64,000 bases of DNA from Paenibacillus qinlingensis (GTDB taxonomy: Bacteria > Bacillota > Bacilli > Paenibacillales > NBRC-103111). The translations under genes were made by a program, and so were the position numbers. The notes under the pieces are model-generated. The model was not told the DNA's origin. It saw only the letters and a program-made list of their open reading frames with translations, and searched no databases. The stretch is from contig NZ_JABMKY010000003.1 in NCBI RefSeq assembly GCF_013204845.1, positions 273,808-337,807 on the forward strand. Reading direction: 5' to 3'. This document shows, in pieces, positions 33,378-43,236 of the stretch. The first letter of the stretch is position 1; every line of letters starts with the position of its first letter.

Positions 33378-35024
33378 TTGACTACGATACAGCAACGCCA
33401 AGACGAGATTATTGCCAATATTGCACATGCAGCCTATAAACAGCCCGTTCTGAGCAACGGTTTTCTTTTTGAAGGGGACGTGCGTGACAATTTCTATTAC
33501 GCATCATATCTTTTCGCTGCTTCTGTGGATTCCACGATTGCTTTCGATGGCGATCGCAAAGAGGCGAAGGAGAAAGCAGAACGTGTTCTCCTCCATCTAC
33601 TTGAGATTCAAGATCAAGATCCAGCTAGTAGCACTTATGGTCATTGGCCACTCAACTTAAGACCAACGCCTCAAGAGGCATCTAAGAATACATTGCCAGT
33701 AGAGCTCATGGGGAGCTTGATGGTTTATTTTGCTCAGCGCTATCAAGAGCAGTTGAGTGAAGCCCTCCGCGTGGCTTTTGATACAACACTTCGTCATATT
33801 TACGAGAGCAACTTTTATCGGAAACCGCTAACAAGTTATGGTCATCACGAAGCGAAATATACGGCTGCGAAGCTAATTTTCGGACAACGGTATGAAGATG
33901 CCGCTTTAGTCCAAGATGGGTACGAAAGTCTGCAATTGACACTCAAACGAGTAATTGCCAATGGAATGACGGAATACGGCGGACTTCCATGGTTCTGGCA
34001 TTGGGTGCAGGCGTTCACTTGTGCGTGGCAGTTGATTCAAGATACTGCCATCCGCAGCGAGCTTGCTCGCATGCTGGACTATTTATGGAGCGAACGCGCA
34101 ACGTTCTACTTAGGTGGTGCCTGGGTAGGTCCACACGCGCGGATTTGGCCGCATGATATGCCTAAGGATACGAATGTGCTGCACGATTATGTGCAATTTG
34201 GGGACTTCGAGCTGCCGGCTCACATGCCAAGAACCGAATATGCGGGATTCCTTGCTTATGAAGCTCCAGCAGAATCCATTCAAGTTGCCTTGCATCGGTC
34301 ACCAGTACCCGTCGAGATTAAACGACAAACTCCTAAACAAATCGGTCAAGCCCAGCATGAGAGTGATCATCTCCATAGTTATGTATACTTCACAGAAAGC
34401 TTTGCAATGGGCGGTATATGGGAACGAATTCGTGAGTTCGACAACGAACAGCATCGCTGGGATGTTGCGTTCCCGTTAGATCATGTGCAAGGTGTGAATC
34501 ATGTTTATTTTTTCCATCCGGATTTGGAGCAGCCAGAAGGAGATTTGCGCCATCAGAGCGAATACACAGAAGTGCTTTTTCATAAAAATGTGATTATGGC
34601 TTCTTATTCTGTACCAGAGAACCAGCCTGACTATATCAAAGGGTGCTTGCCGCTAGGTGAGTGGATCGAGTCACCAAGTGGTATTTTTGGACGGGTAGGC
34701 AACGCCTTGATGGCTGTATACATCCAGCAACCGTATCGTCGTGAGGTTCTGGAGGATCGTTGTTTTGTAACGAGTCGGGGGAGAACGAATGCAGTCGTCG
34801 TTGAGTGCCTTGACAGAGCCAATGCAGAGTCACTCGGCATTCGCGATGTTTACCATTTTGCTCAAATGATGGAAGACAAGCAACCTACATACGGTGCAAA
34901 TAACACGATTACATATACTTCCTTATCTAATCACACGTTGTTGTTAAGCGGCGATCGAGCGGAGGAAATCGGTCCACTAATTGATGGTGAAAAGATAGAT
35001 TTCACTTCCTATACGGTCGCATAA
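33378..35024 (+). CDS. Uncharacterised 548-aa protein of a carbohydrate unit
   Basis: I do not recognise the family. No signal peptide or membrane helix. The N-terminal 290 residues look alpha-helical with aromatic- and His-rich loops (YGHHEAKYTAAKL, GLPWFWHWVQAFTCAWQL, ARIWPHDMP), as in (alpha/alpha) toroid sugar enzymes. The rest looks beta-rich. This overall plan recalls heparinase-type lyases and GH88/GH105 neighbours but is not proof. TTG start with TAGGAG 8 nt upstream. It lies 24 nt before a CE7 esterase, under a LacI-type operator, so a cytoplasmic role on an acetylated oligosaccharide is inferred. Confidence 0.75.
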   Translation: MTTIQQRQDEIIANIAHAAYKQPVLSNGFLFEGDVRDNFYYASYLFAASVDSTIAFDGDRKEAKEKAERVLLHLLEIQDQDPASSTYGHWPLNLRPTPQEASKNTLPVELMGSLMVYFAQRYQEQLSEALRVAFDTTLRHIYESNFYRKPLTSYGHHEAKYTAAKLIFGQRYEDAALVQDGYESLQLTLKRVIANGMTEYGGLPWFWHWVQAFTCAWQLIQDTAIRSELARMLDYLWSERATFYLGGAWVGPHARIWPHDMPKDTNVLHDYVQFGDFELPAHMPRTEYAGFLAYEAPAESIQVALHRSPVPVEIKRQTPKQIGQAQHESDHLHSYVYFTESFAMGGIWERIREFDNEQHRWDVAFPLDHVQGVNHVYFFHPDLEQPEGDLRHQSEYTEVLFHKNVIMASYSVPENQPDYIKGCLPLGEWIESPSGIFGRVGNALMAVYIQQPYRREVLEDRCFVTSRGRTNAVVVECLDRANAESLGIRDVYHFAQMMEDKQPTYGANNTITYTSLSNHTLLLSGDRAEEIGPLIDGEKIDFTSYTVA

Positions 35025-35048
35025 AATCATGGAAATGAGGATGGACAC

Positions 35049-36008
35049 ATGCCTGCAATTGATTATCCTTTAGAAAAGCTACACACGTACGAAGGACGAA
35101 ATCCAAGACCCGAAGATTTTGATGCGTACTGGGAACGCGCAATCGCTGAAATGAAGGCGGTAGATCCCCAAATCGAGCTTCGCCCAAGTGAATTTCAAGT
35201 ACCATATGCGGACTGCTTCGACCTGTATTTCACAGGTGTAAAGGGTGCTCGCATTTACGCGAAATACATTCGTCCGAAGAACGTGACCGAACCCCATCCA
35301 GCGATTGTTCAATTCCACGGGTACTCCGGTAATTCTGGTGATTGGAACGATAAACTTTCTTACGCAGCACTTGGCTATTCCTTCTTCTCCATGGATTGTC
35401 GTGGTCAAGGTGGATTCTCGGAAGATGTTGGCGGAACCAAAGGAACGACCCTAAAAGGACACATTGTACGTGGATTGGACGATCACCCGGATCAGCTCTT
35501 ATTCCGTGATATTTTCTTAGATACTGCACAGCTTGCTGGTATTGCGATGAATATGCCTGAAGTTGACCCTGCACGTGTAGGTGCAATGGGAGGTTCGCAA
35601 GGCGGAGCTTTAACGATTGCATGTGCAGCGCTTGAGCCACGAATCAAGAAACTAGCACCCGTCTATCCGTTCCTAAGTGACTATAAGCGCGTATGGGAGA
35701 TGGATTTGGCGAAAGATGCCTACCAAGAGTTGAAAGACTTCTTCCGTCGTCATGACCCACAGCACAAACGTGAGGAAGAATATTTCACGAAATTGGGCTA
35801 CATTGATATTCAATACCTAGCTAATCGTATTCAGGGCGATGTGATGATGGCCGTAGGTCTCATGGACACTGTATGCCCGCCGTCTACCCAATTTGCTGCT
35901 TACAATAAAATCACTGCAAACAAAAAACTAGAAATCTTCCCTGATTTCGGACATGAAGGATTGCCAGGTTTCGGTGATTTGACTTTCCAATTTATGTCGG
36001 ATCTTTAA
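35049..36008 (+). CDS. CE7 acetyl esterase (acetylxylan esterase / cephalosporin-C deacetylase)
   Basis: 319 aa, the usual CE7 length, alpha/beta-hydrolase fold, cytoplasmic. The family signatures are all present: RGQGG at residues 118-122, nucleophile Ser183 in GGSQGG, Asp273 in GLMDTVCPP and His302 in FGHE. CE7 enzymes remove acetyl groups from short xylo- and other oligosaccharides after uptake. Translated right after the 548-aa gene with GAAATGAGG upstream. A shared terminator separates it from the convergent AraC gene. Confidence 0.93.
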   Translation: MPAIDYPLEKLHTYEGRNPRPEDFDAYWERAIAEMKAVDPQIELRPSEFQVPYADCFDLYFTGVKGARIYAKYIRPKNVTEPHPAIVQFHGYSGNSGDWNDKLSYAALGYSFFSMDCRGQGGFSEDVGGTKGTTLKGHIVRGLDDHPDQLLFRDIFLDTAQLAGIAMNMPEVDPARVGAMGGSQGGALTIACAALEPRIKKLAPVYPFLSDYKRVWEMDLAKDAYQELKDFFRRHDPQHKREEEYFTKLGYIDIQYLANRIQGDVMMAVGLMDTVCPPSTQFAAYNKITANKKLEIFPDFGHEGLPGFGDLTFQFMSDL

Positions 36009-36015
36009 CAAATTA

Positions 36016-36052
36016 AAAACCACTCTCATTCAATTGATGTGAGTGGTTTTTT
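36016..36052 (+). terminator. Bidirectional terminator between convergent genes
   Basis: AAAACCACTC pairs with GAGTGGTTTT, with T runs on both strands. It overlaps the last codons of the minus-strand AraC gene. Confidence 0.85.
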
Positions 36053-36943
36053 GCGCTCAGCTTGCTGCTGACGATATTGTCTTGGCGTGACACCGATCAT
36101 TTTTTTGAAAAGCTGATTGAAGAATTTCATGTCTTGATAGCCGACAAGAGCAGCAATATCGCTAATTTTATCGGAAGACTCGCGTAAATACTGGCAACAC
36201 GCTTCCAACCGGGCATGCTGCACATACGTGGTGAAGCTCATACCTGTGAGCTTTTTCAATTGCCGTTGGAGCTGGCGTTCACTCAATGAAAGCTTTGCAG
36301 CTGCCTCGACAAGCGTGATCGGATTGCTGCAATTCATTCGAATATAAGTCAGCAAATTTTCGATGCTGTTCATACTAGTTTGAGGAACTTGAGGGAGCCG
36401 ATCAAACTTCGCGCGATGCATATAGACGAACAATTGCTCAACACACGACTGCATAACAGTAATAAAACCAGTACGCCTAGCTTTATACTCGAAATGTAAT
36501 CGTTCAAACAACGGTTGAAATTCACCATTTTGTTCATGAAATGATAGGAAGTCTACACCGTCATGAGGATCGGTTGCTTTTTGGAAAAATAGTGGAATTT
36601 CTTGCTCTCCCATTGTCACTGCATGCTGAAGTAATTGGTTCATCCATGCCTGCGTGAAAATACAGTTATACACGATGAGCGGTTTGTTCTGATTCGTAGA
36701 TGCGGGACGAAACACATGGGATATGCCAACAGGCAGGAAGAAGAGGTCGCCTTTCGTAACATTCATACTGACATTTTCTATATAATGGGAACCTCTGCCT
36801 TCTGCCACATAGCTGATTTCAATGAAATCATGGGTATGCTGTTGCAAGTCGAAGGATTCATGAACACGATTTACATAAATGGGCAGTTCGGGAACGAAAT
36901 ATAAGTGGCCACCCGATTCCGTAATGATGCGCTTCATCGTCAT
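36026..36943 (-). CDS. AraC-family transcriptional regulator
   Basis: 305 aa. An N-terminal cupin-like sugar-sensing domain (residues 15-170, VHESFDLQQHTHDFIEISYV) and a C-terminal double helix-turn-helix (residues 195-295, LVEAAAKLSLSERQLQRQLKK and the SDIAALVGYQDMKFFNQLFKK region). It is convergent with the 548-aa/CE7 pair and is the nearest candidate regulator for them. The ATG lies 1 nt after the stop of the upstream DUF2536 gene, so translation is coupled; an in-frame ATG two codons later is an alternative start. Confidence 0.88.
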   Translation of the reverse strand: MTMKRIITESGGHLYFVPELPIYVNRVHESFDLQQHTHDFIEISYVAEGRGSHYIENVSMNVTKGDLFFLPVGISHVFRPASTNQNKPLIVYNCIFTQAWMNQLLQHAVTMGEQEIPLFFQKATDPHDGVDFLSFHEQNGEFQPLFERLHFEYKARRTGFITVMQSCVEQLFVYMHRAKFDRLPQVPQTSMNSIENLLTYIRMNCSNPITLVEAAAKLSLSERQLQRQLKKLTGMSFTTYVQHARLEACCQYLRESSDKISDIAALVGYQDMKFFNQLFKKMIGVTPRQYRQQQAERKKPLTSIE

Positions 36944-36944
36944 G

Positions 36945-37151
36945 CTATTTCACTTTGAAATGAACAACAGCGCTATATAGCATCTTCCCCGCATTCGGGT
37001 CGAATACGATGTTGTGCTGGATGGCATAAACATCGAGCATTAGCGCCTTGTTGTTGTCGACTTGATCATTGATTTTCTTTTCAAGCGTTTTTAAATCATA
37101 AGCCTGAAAAAACTCAATTTTATTTTCGATTCGATCTAAAATAAAGTCCAT
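36945..37151 (-). CDS. DUF2536 family small protein (YrzA-like)
   Basis: 68 aa, matching over its whole length the pattern I know for DUF2536: an N-terminal LDxIxNKIEFFxAxDLKTLEKKI, then a VxxIQHNxxFDPxxGKxLYxAVVHF end. Function unknown; widespread and short in Bacillales. AGGAGGTGCAGGATC precedes the ATG, an optimal ribosome site. It shares a transcript with the AraC gene and is divergent from the ABC exporter. Confidence 0.8.
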   Translation of the reverse strand: MDFILDRIENKIEFFQAYDLKTLEKKINDQVDNNKALMLDVYAIQHNIVFDPNAGKMLYSAVVHFKVK

Positions 37152-37255
37152 GATCCTGCACCTCCTATAGGTCTATGTAAATTTATGACGACTTCTCTTA
37201 TTATAACGTCAATATCTGATATAGGAAGTAGTACTCAATAGGCGTATACTGGGAA

Positions 37256-39088
37256 ATGCATGGATCGGACGTTTTTAATACATGGAGAAAGACTTACAAG
37301 CGAGTCAAAATTGTAATGGGAAGTGATGTCGTTTTGAAGCCTACACGGTTATTGGTTGATTTCTTGCTTAAGAATTGGCCGGTGTATGTGATCGCCGCAC
37401 TCTTGATTTCGGTAGGGAATATTGTTCACTCGTACTATCCCAAATTGTTAGGCATGTTTACGGACCAGCTCCAGAAGGGTGGACTAAGTAAAAGTTTAAT
37501 TGCACAGTACAGCGTGCAGCTGCTAGTAATTGGCGTGACCTTTGGCGTATTGTGCGCGATTGGACAATACATGATTATGCGGAGCGGTCGGCGTTTCGAG
37601 TTCGAAACGAGAAATCGGTTATTCGATCATTTTACCCGGCTCGGAGCAACTTTTTATTCTCAAAATGGCGTCGGTAAACTGCTGAGTTATGTGATGAATG
37701 ATGTGACCGTTATTCGAGAGTCCATCTCCTTGGGGATCAACCAGATTGTGAACTCGGTCATCTTAATTGCGGCTGCGATTGTTTCAATGTTATTTAGCTC
37801 CATTCCGTTGTACGTCATTCTGATCTGTATCGTGCCCTTATTACTCATTCCTGTGTTATCGGCTAAGTTCCAGCCAGTCATTAAACAGCGTTCCTTACAA
37901 GTTCAGGAAGCATTAGGAACGATGACGGAGTCAGCCGAAGAGCAGTTTGGAGGCATCCGTGTTGCGAAGAAATTCGCAGTAGAACCCATCATGATTAGCA
38001 GATTTAGCGAAACGGTCGATCGGATTCGTGACAATCAGCTTCGGTTAGTCCGACTTTCCTCGTTATTTGAAGCGCTAATTCCGTTTCTGGGTGCGGTATC
38101 GCTAATTATTGCGATTGCCTTCGGGGGCTATTTGACGATTCATGGCCGTATTACGATTGGTCATTTCGTTGAGTTAACGTTGTATATTCGGATGATGGTG
38201 AATCCCTTACAGCAAATTGGGCGTGTCATTAATGCGCTGCAGCGTTCACGAGCTTCTTTAGAGCGAGTCAATGAACTATTAGCGAAGGAATCCGACATTA
38301 AACAGAATGAGCTTGCTCAGCCAACACACCTAGATCAGGAAGAGATTCGTATCGAGCATCTGTCATTTGCTTATCCGGATGATGAGGATGAAGTGCTTCA
38401 TGATATCTCACTGACCATTGAACCAGGGAAATCGATCGGTATTATTGGCAAAACGGGCAGTGGGAAATCCACGTTGATGAAAATCATGCTGCGAATCTAC
38501 GATCCGCCCGAAGGAACAGTTTGGATCGGAGAGAGTGATATCCGTGATGTGACGCTTGAAAGTCTGCGGAATCAAATCGCTTACGTGCCACAAGAGGGCT
38601 TTTTGTTCAGTACATCCATTCGGGATAATATTGCCTTCTTCAAAAGGGAATCCTCTATAGAACAAGTGGAACGTGCTGCCAATAAAGCACAAATATTGTC
38701 CAGCATTGTGTCATTTCCAGAAAAGTTTGAGACGAAGCTAGGTGAACGCGGGGTAACCTTGTCAGGTGGTCAACGTCAGCGAACGAGCTTAGCAAGAGGA
38801 ATTATTAAAGATTCTCCTTTGATGATTCTAGATGATAGCGTCAGTGCGGTAGATTCGGTAACAGAAAAGCACATTATTGATGCGATTAGGAAAGAAAGAA
38901 CGAATAAGACGACGATCTGGATTGCACATCGGATCTCTGCTCTTAAGCACACCGATGAAATCATCGTGCTGCATGAAGGAAGAATTGTTCAGCGGGGCAC
39001 CCATCATCAACTGTTAGCCCAAGACGGTTTATACGCGGAGCTGTATGCTATTCAAGAAGGAGGTAACGACGATGTTCAAGCGGAATAA
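37256..39088 (+). CDS. ABC exporter half-transporter with degenerate catalytic site (YheI/BmrC-like)
   Basis: 610 aa. The transmembrane domain (six helices, residues 45-335) precedes the nucleotide-binding domain, with Walker A GKTGSGKST near residue 399 and signature LSGGQRQR. After the Walker B Asp526 the catalytic Glu is replaced by Asp527 (ILDDSVSAVD). This is the mark of the non-catalytic half of heterodimeric multidrug exporters such as BmrCD and LmrCD. It overlaps its partner by 17 nt. The start is uncertain: no good ribosome site precedes ATG 37256, and ATG 37316 (residue 21) is also possible. Confidence 0.9.
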   Translation: MHGSDVFNTWRKTYKRVKIVMGSDVVLKPTRLLVDFLLKNWPVYVIAALLISVGNIVHSYYPKLLGMFTDQLQKGGLSKSLIAQYSVQLLVIGVTFGVLCAIGQYMIMRSGRRFEFETRNRLFDHFTRLGATFYSQNGVGKLLSYVMNDVTVIRESISLGINQIVNSVILIAAAIVSMLFSSIPLYVILICIVPLLLIPVLSAKFQPVIKQRSLQVQEALGTMTESAEEQFGGIRVAKKFAVEPIMISRFSETVDRIRDNQLRLVRLSSLFEALIPFLGAVSLIIAIAFGGYLTIHGRITIGHFVELTLYIRMMVNPLQQIGRVINALQRSRASLERVNELLAKESDIKQNELAQPTHLDQEEIRIEHLSFAYPDDEDEVLHDISLTIEPGKSIGIIGKTGSGKSTLMKIMLRIYDPPEGTVWIGESDIRDVTLESLRNQIAYVPQEGFLFSTSIRDNIAFFKRESSIEQVERAANKAQILSSIVSFPEKFETKLGERGVTLSGGQRQRTSLARGIIKDSPLMILDDSVSAVDSVTEKHIIDAIRKERTNKTTIWIAHRISALKHTDEIIVLHEGRIVQRGTHHQLLAQDGLYAELYAIQEGGNDDVQAE

Positions 39089-40892
39089 ACGTCCACAAGA
39101 CCAGAGTCAATCGAAAGCTTCCTTTCGTTCGTTAGCTGTGTACGCCAAACCGCACAAGCTCACATTTGCTGCTGTTGTCGTATGCGCCTTGTTAGGTATC
39201 GCGGCAGATCTATTTCAACCTTATTTGGTCAAAATTGCGATCGACGATAATCTCATGATCGGGAAAAATGATTTCAGCGCACTGATCATGATTTGCTTGC
39301 TGTACGGGGGATTATCCATCTCAAGCATGTTTTTCAGTTACATTCAAAATAATTTGCTGCAATTCGCAGGTCAGAGCATTGTAGCCAAAATCCGGAAGGA
39401 TTTATTTCAACATATTTTCAGGCAATCGATGTCGTATTATGACAAAACGCCGAGCGGAAGTCTGATCACACATGTGTCCAGCGATACGGAAACGTTGAAT
39501 CAGTTTTTCACACAAGTGCTCCTAAGCTTAGTTCGTGACAGCATGACGTTGATTTTTATTATCGTGCTCATGTATCATTTGGATCCAATGCTAACGTTAT
39601 ATAGCATGATCGTCATTCCTATCATTGTTCTCATCGCGGTAGGTTTCCGTACATATATGCGCAAAACGTATCAGCTCTCACGATCCAAGTTATCGCAAAT
39701 GGTAGCGTTCACAGCTGAAAACTTATCAGGTATGCACCTTATTCAAGCGTTCCATCAAGAGAAGGAGCAAATGAGTCGCTTTACGGATAAGAACACTGGG
39801 TATTTCAGAGCCAATCTAAGAGAGATCCGAACTAGTGTGTTATTTAACCGCTCTTTTGACATATTGGGGAACTTATCGATCGCTTTTATTACTTGGGTGG
39901 GCGGTATTGCTGTCTTCGATAAAGCGATCGAGTTTGGTGTGCTTTACGCGTTTATTACGTATATTAGACAGTTTTTTCAGCCTATTAATAACATCACTCA
40001 GCAATGGAATACACTTCAATCTACCCAAGTATCCATGAGTCGGATTTGGAATATTTTCGCGTCGCAACCGGAAGTAAAGGACAAAGAGGTTTCAGAATTG
40101 ATTCCGCTGGTTAATGTCCAAGGAGACATTCAGTTTGATCATGTTCATTTCGGGTATCAGAAGGATACGGCGGTCATTGAAGATTTGGACTTACATATCG
40201 CTCCTGGGGAAATGATTGGTGTTGTAGGCACCACAGGTGCGGGCAAAAGCTCTCTGATCAGTCTACTCTGCCGTTTCTATGACGTGCAGGGAGGCGCTAT
40301 ACGGTTAGATGGTATTGATATTAGGGACATTTCACAGACAGATCTCCATCGAACGATTGGTTTGGTCCAGCAAGAGCCTTATCTATATGCAGGCAGCATT
40401 TTTGAAAATGTAAGGATGTTTGACCAATCGATTTCACGTGAGACTGTCATTGAAGCTTGCAAATTGGTCGGTGCGGATGCGCTCATAACACGGATGAAGG
40501 ACGGGTATGACTCTCGAATTTCCGAGAGGGGCAGCGGGTTGTCGGCAGGTGAACGGCAATTGATTTCTTTTGCACGTATTATCGTATTCCAACCCAAGGT
40601 TCTTATCTTAGATGAGGCTACGGCGAATTTGGATTCACAAACCGAGCAGCTGATTCAAACGGCCTTGAACATTGTTGCTGAAGGAAGAACGTCCATTGTG
40701 ATCGCACATCGAATCTCAACCATTATGCATGCCGATCGTATTATTGTGATGAGTCATGGGGAAATTGTTGAAGAAGGCACACACGCGGAGTTGCTTGCAC
40801 GTCAAGGCATTTATGAGCAACTGGTACATCATTCACAAGGAAGTCATGCTGCAGAGAACGAAGCGGACGGTCGTATTTCTTCCATAGGCTAA
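39072..40892 (+). CDS. ABC exporter half-transporter, catalytic partner (YheH/BmrD-like)
   Basis: 606 aa, the same exporter plan as the gene before it. Walker A GTTGAGKSS, variant signature LSAGERQL, and a complete Walker B with catalytic Glu515 (LILDEATANLD). Together the two make a heterodimer with one active and one degenerate ATP site, as in BmrCD. Likely substrates are amphipathic drugs or peptides; not provable here. GGAGGTAACGACG lies before the ATG inside the end of the first gene, so translation is coupled. Confidence 0.9.
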   Translation: MFKRNKRPQDQSQSKASFRSLAVYAKPHKLTFAAVVVCALLGIAADLFQPYLVKIAIDDNLMIGKNDFSALIMICLLYGGLSISSMFFSYIQNNLLQFAGQSIVAKIRKDLFQHIFRQSMSYYDKTPSGSLITHVSSDTETLNQFFTQVLLSLVRDSMTLIFIIVLMYHLDPMLTLYSMIVIPIIVLIAVGFRTYMRKTYQLSRSKLSQMVAFTAENLSGMHLIQAFHQEKEQMSRFTDKNTGYFRANLREIRTSVLFNRSFDILGNLSIAFITWVGGIAVFDKAIEFGVLYAFITYIRQFFQPINNITQQWNTLQSTQVSMSRIWNIFASQPEVKDKEVSELIPLVNVQGDIQFDHVHFGYQKDTAVIEDLDLHIAPGEMIGVVGTTGAGKSSLISLLCRFYDVQGGAIRLDGIDIRDISQTDLHRTIGLVQQEPYLYAGSIFENVRMFDQSISRETVIEACKLVGADALITRMKDGYDSRISERGSGLSAGERQLISFARIIVFQPKVLILDEATANLDSQTEQLIQTALNIVAEGRTSIVIAHRISTIMHADRIIVMSHGEIVEEGTHAELLARQGIYEQLVHHSQGSHAAENEADGRISSIG

Positions 40893-40978
40893 AGATCAGG
40901 TACTAGGAATAGATAGTACTTCTCAAATCGGTGATCTCCTGTAGAATTAGAAGCAGAGTAAGAGAGGAGATGAACAGC

Positions 40979-43195
40979 ATGAATTCCAACAAAATCATGG
41001 TCCAACTTGGTTATGTTCTAGGGGCTAGTGCTCTTTTAACTGCTATTGGTTACTTCTTTGCATCTAACTGGGAGAAGTTGAACCGATTAGAGAAATTTAT
41101 TCCTATATTTGTACTTATATTAGGGTTTTACGGGTTATCCGTTTGGCTTTCCCGCCAGGTTGGAAGAGAGTTTCTAAGTAAGTTAAGCTTGTTTGCCAGC
41201 TGTATTTCTTTCGGAGTTGGGGTCGGGTTGATCGGCCAAACCTACAACTCACACGCGGATAGTTATAGTTTGTTTCTAGTGTGGTCTATACCAGCTGTTC
41301 TGTATGCGATCCTTACAAGGTGGCAGCCCTATTATGTCTTGAGTTATATACTTGGACATCTCGCTTATGGACTGTTCTTCTTTCCCAAATGGGGGAGTTT
41401 TTCCGAAGCCGAGGGAGCTACACTCGTCATCTGGTTAGGGCTTGCCATCGTGAACGGCGCCTTGTTCGTCTTGTTTGAGAAGGGCCTCTTGCATTCCCCA
41501 TTCCTCAAATGGGTGACCTTTCAAGCGACACTTTGTATATTCGTTATTATGTCGGTGTCCCATATGTTCGAGAACTATGGGATTTGGATGAACTTGCCGC
41601 TCATTGCAGCGCTGGCAGCAGCCGTCCTATATGCACATCGAACACAGAGTAAAGTCTATCTACTGTTCGCAGGGCTTTGGATTTCAGCCGCGATTACTAC
41701 GAAGTATGTTGAATTGATTATTGAGTACCATAATGAACTGTTCTTTATTGTGAGCTTGTTGTTCGTTATCGTGTTTATCGGTGCGAATGTGATGTTTATG
41801 AACTATGTGCGCGCTTGGAAGCCATCGGCTGAGAATAGTGAAACGGGAACAGATGTAGAATCAACAACGGCAACCAAAGGCGACGGAGACTTCACCAAGT
41901 GGATCGTACGTGTGCTTACGATTTCTGTCATTATCATCGGTTCCCTTTTAGGAAGTTTCACACTGATTGGGCTCGTGACGGTTGTGTTGGGGTTTGATGA
42001 GCCTGCAAATATTTTAATCGGATATGGTTTTCTAGCTGTGATTGGGATGCTAGCCGCACGAGGGTTCAATGTATTAGCTCGATTTACGATTTTGATAAGC
42101 GGACTCATGTTGGGTACTGGTGCTGCTGTTGTTACAGACAAAACATTAATGCTGCTCATCTATTTAGCCTTAACACTTGTGGCTTTTGTATTTTTACAGG
42201 GATTGATTACACGAATACTTTTCTTCCTAGCTTCAATAATTATCTTAGCCTTTGTCCTATTTGATTGGAACAACAGCGGCGTTGCTGTTCTTAGTATTCT
42301 TGCTGGTTTGCTCTTCCTGCTGTTCGCTGGTGGTCAGGTTATTCGTCTATCAACATTCCGTGAGCCCGTATTATACAGCAGCTATCCTTCTTTCTTGTTA
42401 GCACTGTTTTCTTTAACCTTTATCACAGAATCAGGCTGGTACTATACTACGAATGTCCTATTCTTTGTACTTGTTCTAGCGGCAGTTCTGATAAGTCGAA
42501 AGCTTCATATCAAATGGATATTTGATTGGTCGATGGGCTTCTGGATCGCTTTCCTTGTATACAAATATTACGATTTGGCGTGGAAGCTTCTGCATAAATC
42601 CATTAGCTTCGCGATAATCGGTATTCTGATCATAGGAATCACAGTATGGATTGAGAAGAAGAAGGGACTTGAACCAGACGATGGTTCGCTTCTGCAAACT
42701 GGTTATGGTACGAATCGTTGGATTATAGCCTTACTAGTGTTACTTCAAATAGCGGCTATGTCTTTGCAGATTGGTAAGAGTGAGTATCTACTCAGTCACG
42801 GGAAGCTGATCAAGTTGCAGTTGCAGCCGTTGGACCCACGTTCCTTGATTCAAGGGGATTATGTTCGTCTGCGCTATACGATTTCAGAGCCTCCAATCTA
42901 TCAAGATAACCTAGAAGAACGGACTTCCAAAGGGAAAATAGCCGTTGTTCTAGCACCAAATGGAGATTCAACTGTGTATGAGTTTCGTAGGGAGTATAAG
43001 GCTGGAGAACAACTTGCCCCTGATGAAGTCCGCTTGAATGGTGAACGAGAAGGGTATGAAGGAATTAAGTATGGTATCGAGAATTTCTTTATCCCAGAAG
43101 GCACCGGAAGAACGTATGAACAGAATGCCAAGTTTGCTGAGGTCAAAGTATCCGCTAACGGGGATGCGATATTAGTCCGATTAACAGAGAAATAA
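40979..43195 (+). CDS. DUF2157 membrane protein with GDYXXLXY C-terminal domain
   Basis: 738 aa. The N-terminal DUF2157 region (YFFASNWEKLNRLEKF near residue 25) is followed by about 16-18 transmembrane helices. The extracytoplasmic C-terminus carries the family signature GDYVRLRY near residue 625. DUF2157 and GDYXXLXY proteins are often separate genes; here they are fused. Function unknown, membrane-located. I chose ATG 40979 because AGAGAGGAG lies 9 nt upstream. The gene has no obvious functional tie to its neighbours. Confidence 0.85.
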   Translation: MNSNKIMVQLGYVLGASALLTAIGYFFASNWEKLNRLEKFIPIFVLILGFYGLSVWLSRQVGREFLSKLSLFASCISFGVGVGLIGQTYNSHADSYSLFLVWSIPAVLYAILTRWQPYYVLSYILGHLAYGLFFFPKWGSFSEAEGATLVIWLGLAIVNGALFVLFEKGLLHSPFLKWVTFQATLCIFVIMSVSHMFENYGIWMNLPLIAALAAAVLYAHRTQSKVYLLFAGLWISAAITTKYVELIIEYHNELFFIVSLLFVIVFIGANVMFMNYVRAWKPSAENSETGTDVESTTATKGDGDFTKWIVRVLTISVIIIGSLLGSFTLIGLVTVVLGFDEPANILIGYGFLAVIGMLAARGFNVLARFTILISGLMLGTGAAVVTDKTLMLLIYLALTLVAFVFLQGLITRILFFLASIIILAFVLFDWNNSGVAVLSILAGLLFLLFAGGQVIRLSTFREPVLYSSYPSFLLALFSLTFITESGWYYTTNVLFFVLVLAAVLISRKLHIKWIFDWSMGFWIAFLVYKYYDLAWKLLHKSISFAIIGILIIGITVWIEKKKGLEPDDGSLLQTGYGTNRWIIALLVLLQIAAMSLQIGKSEYLLSHGKLIKLQLQPLDPRSLIQGDYVRLRYTISEPPIYQDNLEERTSKGKIAVVLAPNGDSTVYEFRREYKAGEQLAPDEVRLNGEREGYEGIKYGIENFFIPEGTGRTYEQNAKFAEVKVSANGDAILVRLTEK

Positions 43196-43236
43196 ATCAA
43201 TATTTTTAATAAAGAAAGAATGAGGTAACGAACATC

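Noticed and set aside
37245..37250. TATACT as a -10 for the ABC exporter
   Set aside because: No -35 at a usable distance, and the start point would fall on the ATG at 37256. It does weaken that start, but the promoter could not be supported.
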